In this document: positions 5,125 to 5,515 of the stretch, piece by piece
Position numbering within the stretch: the first letter of the stretch is position 1
Layout: the number at the start of each line of letters is the position of its first letter
Origin: JBEINZ01 sp040377825
GTDB lineage: Bacteria > Pseudomonadota > Alphaproteobacteria > Rhizobiales > Ancalomicrobiaceae
Reading direction: 5' to 3'
Assembly (NCBI GenBank): GCA_040377825.1
Contig: JBEINZ010000208.1
Span: forward strand, 1-5,515
DNA: 5,515 bases
Translations under genes and position numbers: made by a program
Notes under the pieces: generated by a model
Databases searched by the model: none
Told to the model about the DNA's origin: nothing
The model's input: the letters and a program-made list of their open reading frames with translations, nothing else

Positions 5125-5515
5125 ATGAGCCGCCTTGTCTATGTCATCAACGGTCCAAACCTCAATCTGCTCGGCAAGCGGCAGCCGGAGATCTATGGCC
5201 GGGAGACGCTCGCCGATGTCGAGGCTGCCTGCCGGGCGACCGCCGCCACGCATGGCCTCGAGGTCGCCTTTCATCAGAGCAACGCCGAGCATCAGATCAT
5301 CGATTGGATCCACGAGGCGCGGGAGGGGGCCGCCGGCATCGTGATCAATCCGGGCGCCTTCACGCATACCTCGATCGCGATCCTCGACGCACTCCACGCC
5401 TGCAACTGCCCGATCTTCGAGGTCCATATCTCCAACGTGCACACGCGCGAAGCATACCGGCATCATTCCTATGTGTCGCTGGCCGCGACCGGCGTGAGCG
5501 CCGGCTTCGGCACGC
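5125..5515 (+). CDS. aroQ: Type II 3-dehydroquinate dehydratase, 3' end outside window
   Basis: The visible 130 residues catalyse reversible dehydration of 3-dehydroquinate to 3-dehydroshikimate in the cytoplasm, in the shikimate pathway or in quinate breakdown. The start has GGGGGA (5115-5120) 4 bases upstream and the protein opens with the family motif INGPNLNLLGKR. Every expected active-site residue is present at the standard numbering: N12, R19, Y24 (the catalytic tyrosine in IYG), N75, H81, H101 in EVHISN, R108 and R112 in REAYRHHSY. The family is usually about 145-150 residues, so roughly 15-20 codons are missing because the window ends; nothing suggests a broken gene. It follows a terminator-like hairpin and is probably transcribed separately from the transporter genes. 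Many alphaproteobacteria place aroQ before accB-accC, which cannot be tested here. Confidence 0.96.
   Translation, partial: MSRLVYVINGPNLNLLGKRQPEIYGRETLADVEAACRATAATHGLEVAFHQSNAEHQIIDWIHEAREGAAGIVINPGAFTHTSIAILDALHACNCPIFEVHISNVHTREAYRHHSYVSLAATGVSAGFGT

Overview
The window is GC-rich and densely coding. All six recognisable genes lie on the + strand and use ATG starts with good Shine-Dalgarno sequences. Codon use strongly favours G/C in third positions. Gene content and style (a polyamine/iron-type ABC importer, a glycerophosphodiesterase, a type II dehydroquinase) suggest an alphaproteobacterium, probably of the Rhizobiales/Hyphomicrobiales. This is inferred from general sequence character and not from a marker gene.

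Layout: bases 1-135 are a non-coding leader with a long interrupted inverted repeat (10-49) and a plausible promoter (about 75-108) containing a degenerate Pho-box-like element. A five-gene import and breakdown cluster follows: a periplasmic solute-binding protein (136-1386), an internal terminator-like hairpin (1401-1433), the ABC ATPase (1469-2482), two inner-membrane permeases (2487-3347 and 3344-4165, overlapping by 4 bases) and a cytoplasmic glycerophosphodiester phosphodiesterase (4201-4995). A strong GC hairpin (5002-5034) closes this unit. A short intergenic region with a perfect 16-bp palindrome (5097-5112) then precedes the start of a type II 3-dehydroquinate dehydratase gene, aroQ, which is cut by the window edge after 130 codons.

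The likely joint function is as follows. The binding protein captures a small solute in the periplasm, the two permeases and the ATPase dimer bring it in, and the phosphodiesterase cleaves it in the cytoplasm. The simplest reading is an importer for a glycerophosphodiester or other phosphate ester, functionally parallel to the UgpBAEC-UgpQ system but built on the polyamine/iron/phosphonate transporter branch. The substrate is an inference from the neighbouring hydrolase; the transporter sequences alone do not reveal it. aroQ belongs to aromatic amino acid (shikimate) or quinate metabolism and appears to be a separate transcription unit.

No mobile element, CRISPR array, tRNA or rRNA was seen. 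The most interesting points are the non-Ugp transporter linked to a phosphodiesterase, the possible phosphate-responsive promoter, the terminator-like hairpin placed between the binding-protein gene and the rest of the operon, and the unusual C-terminus of the phosphodiesterase.
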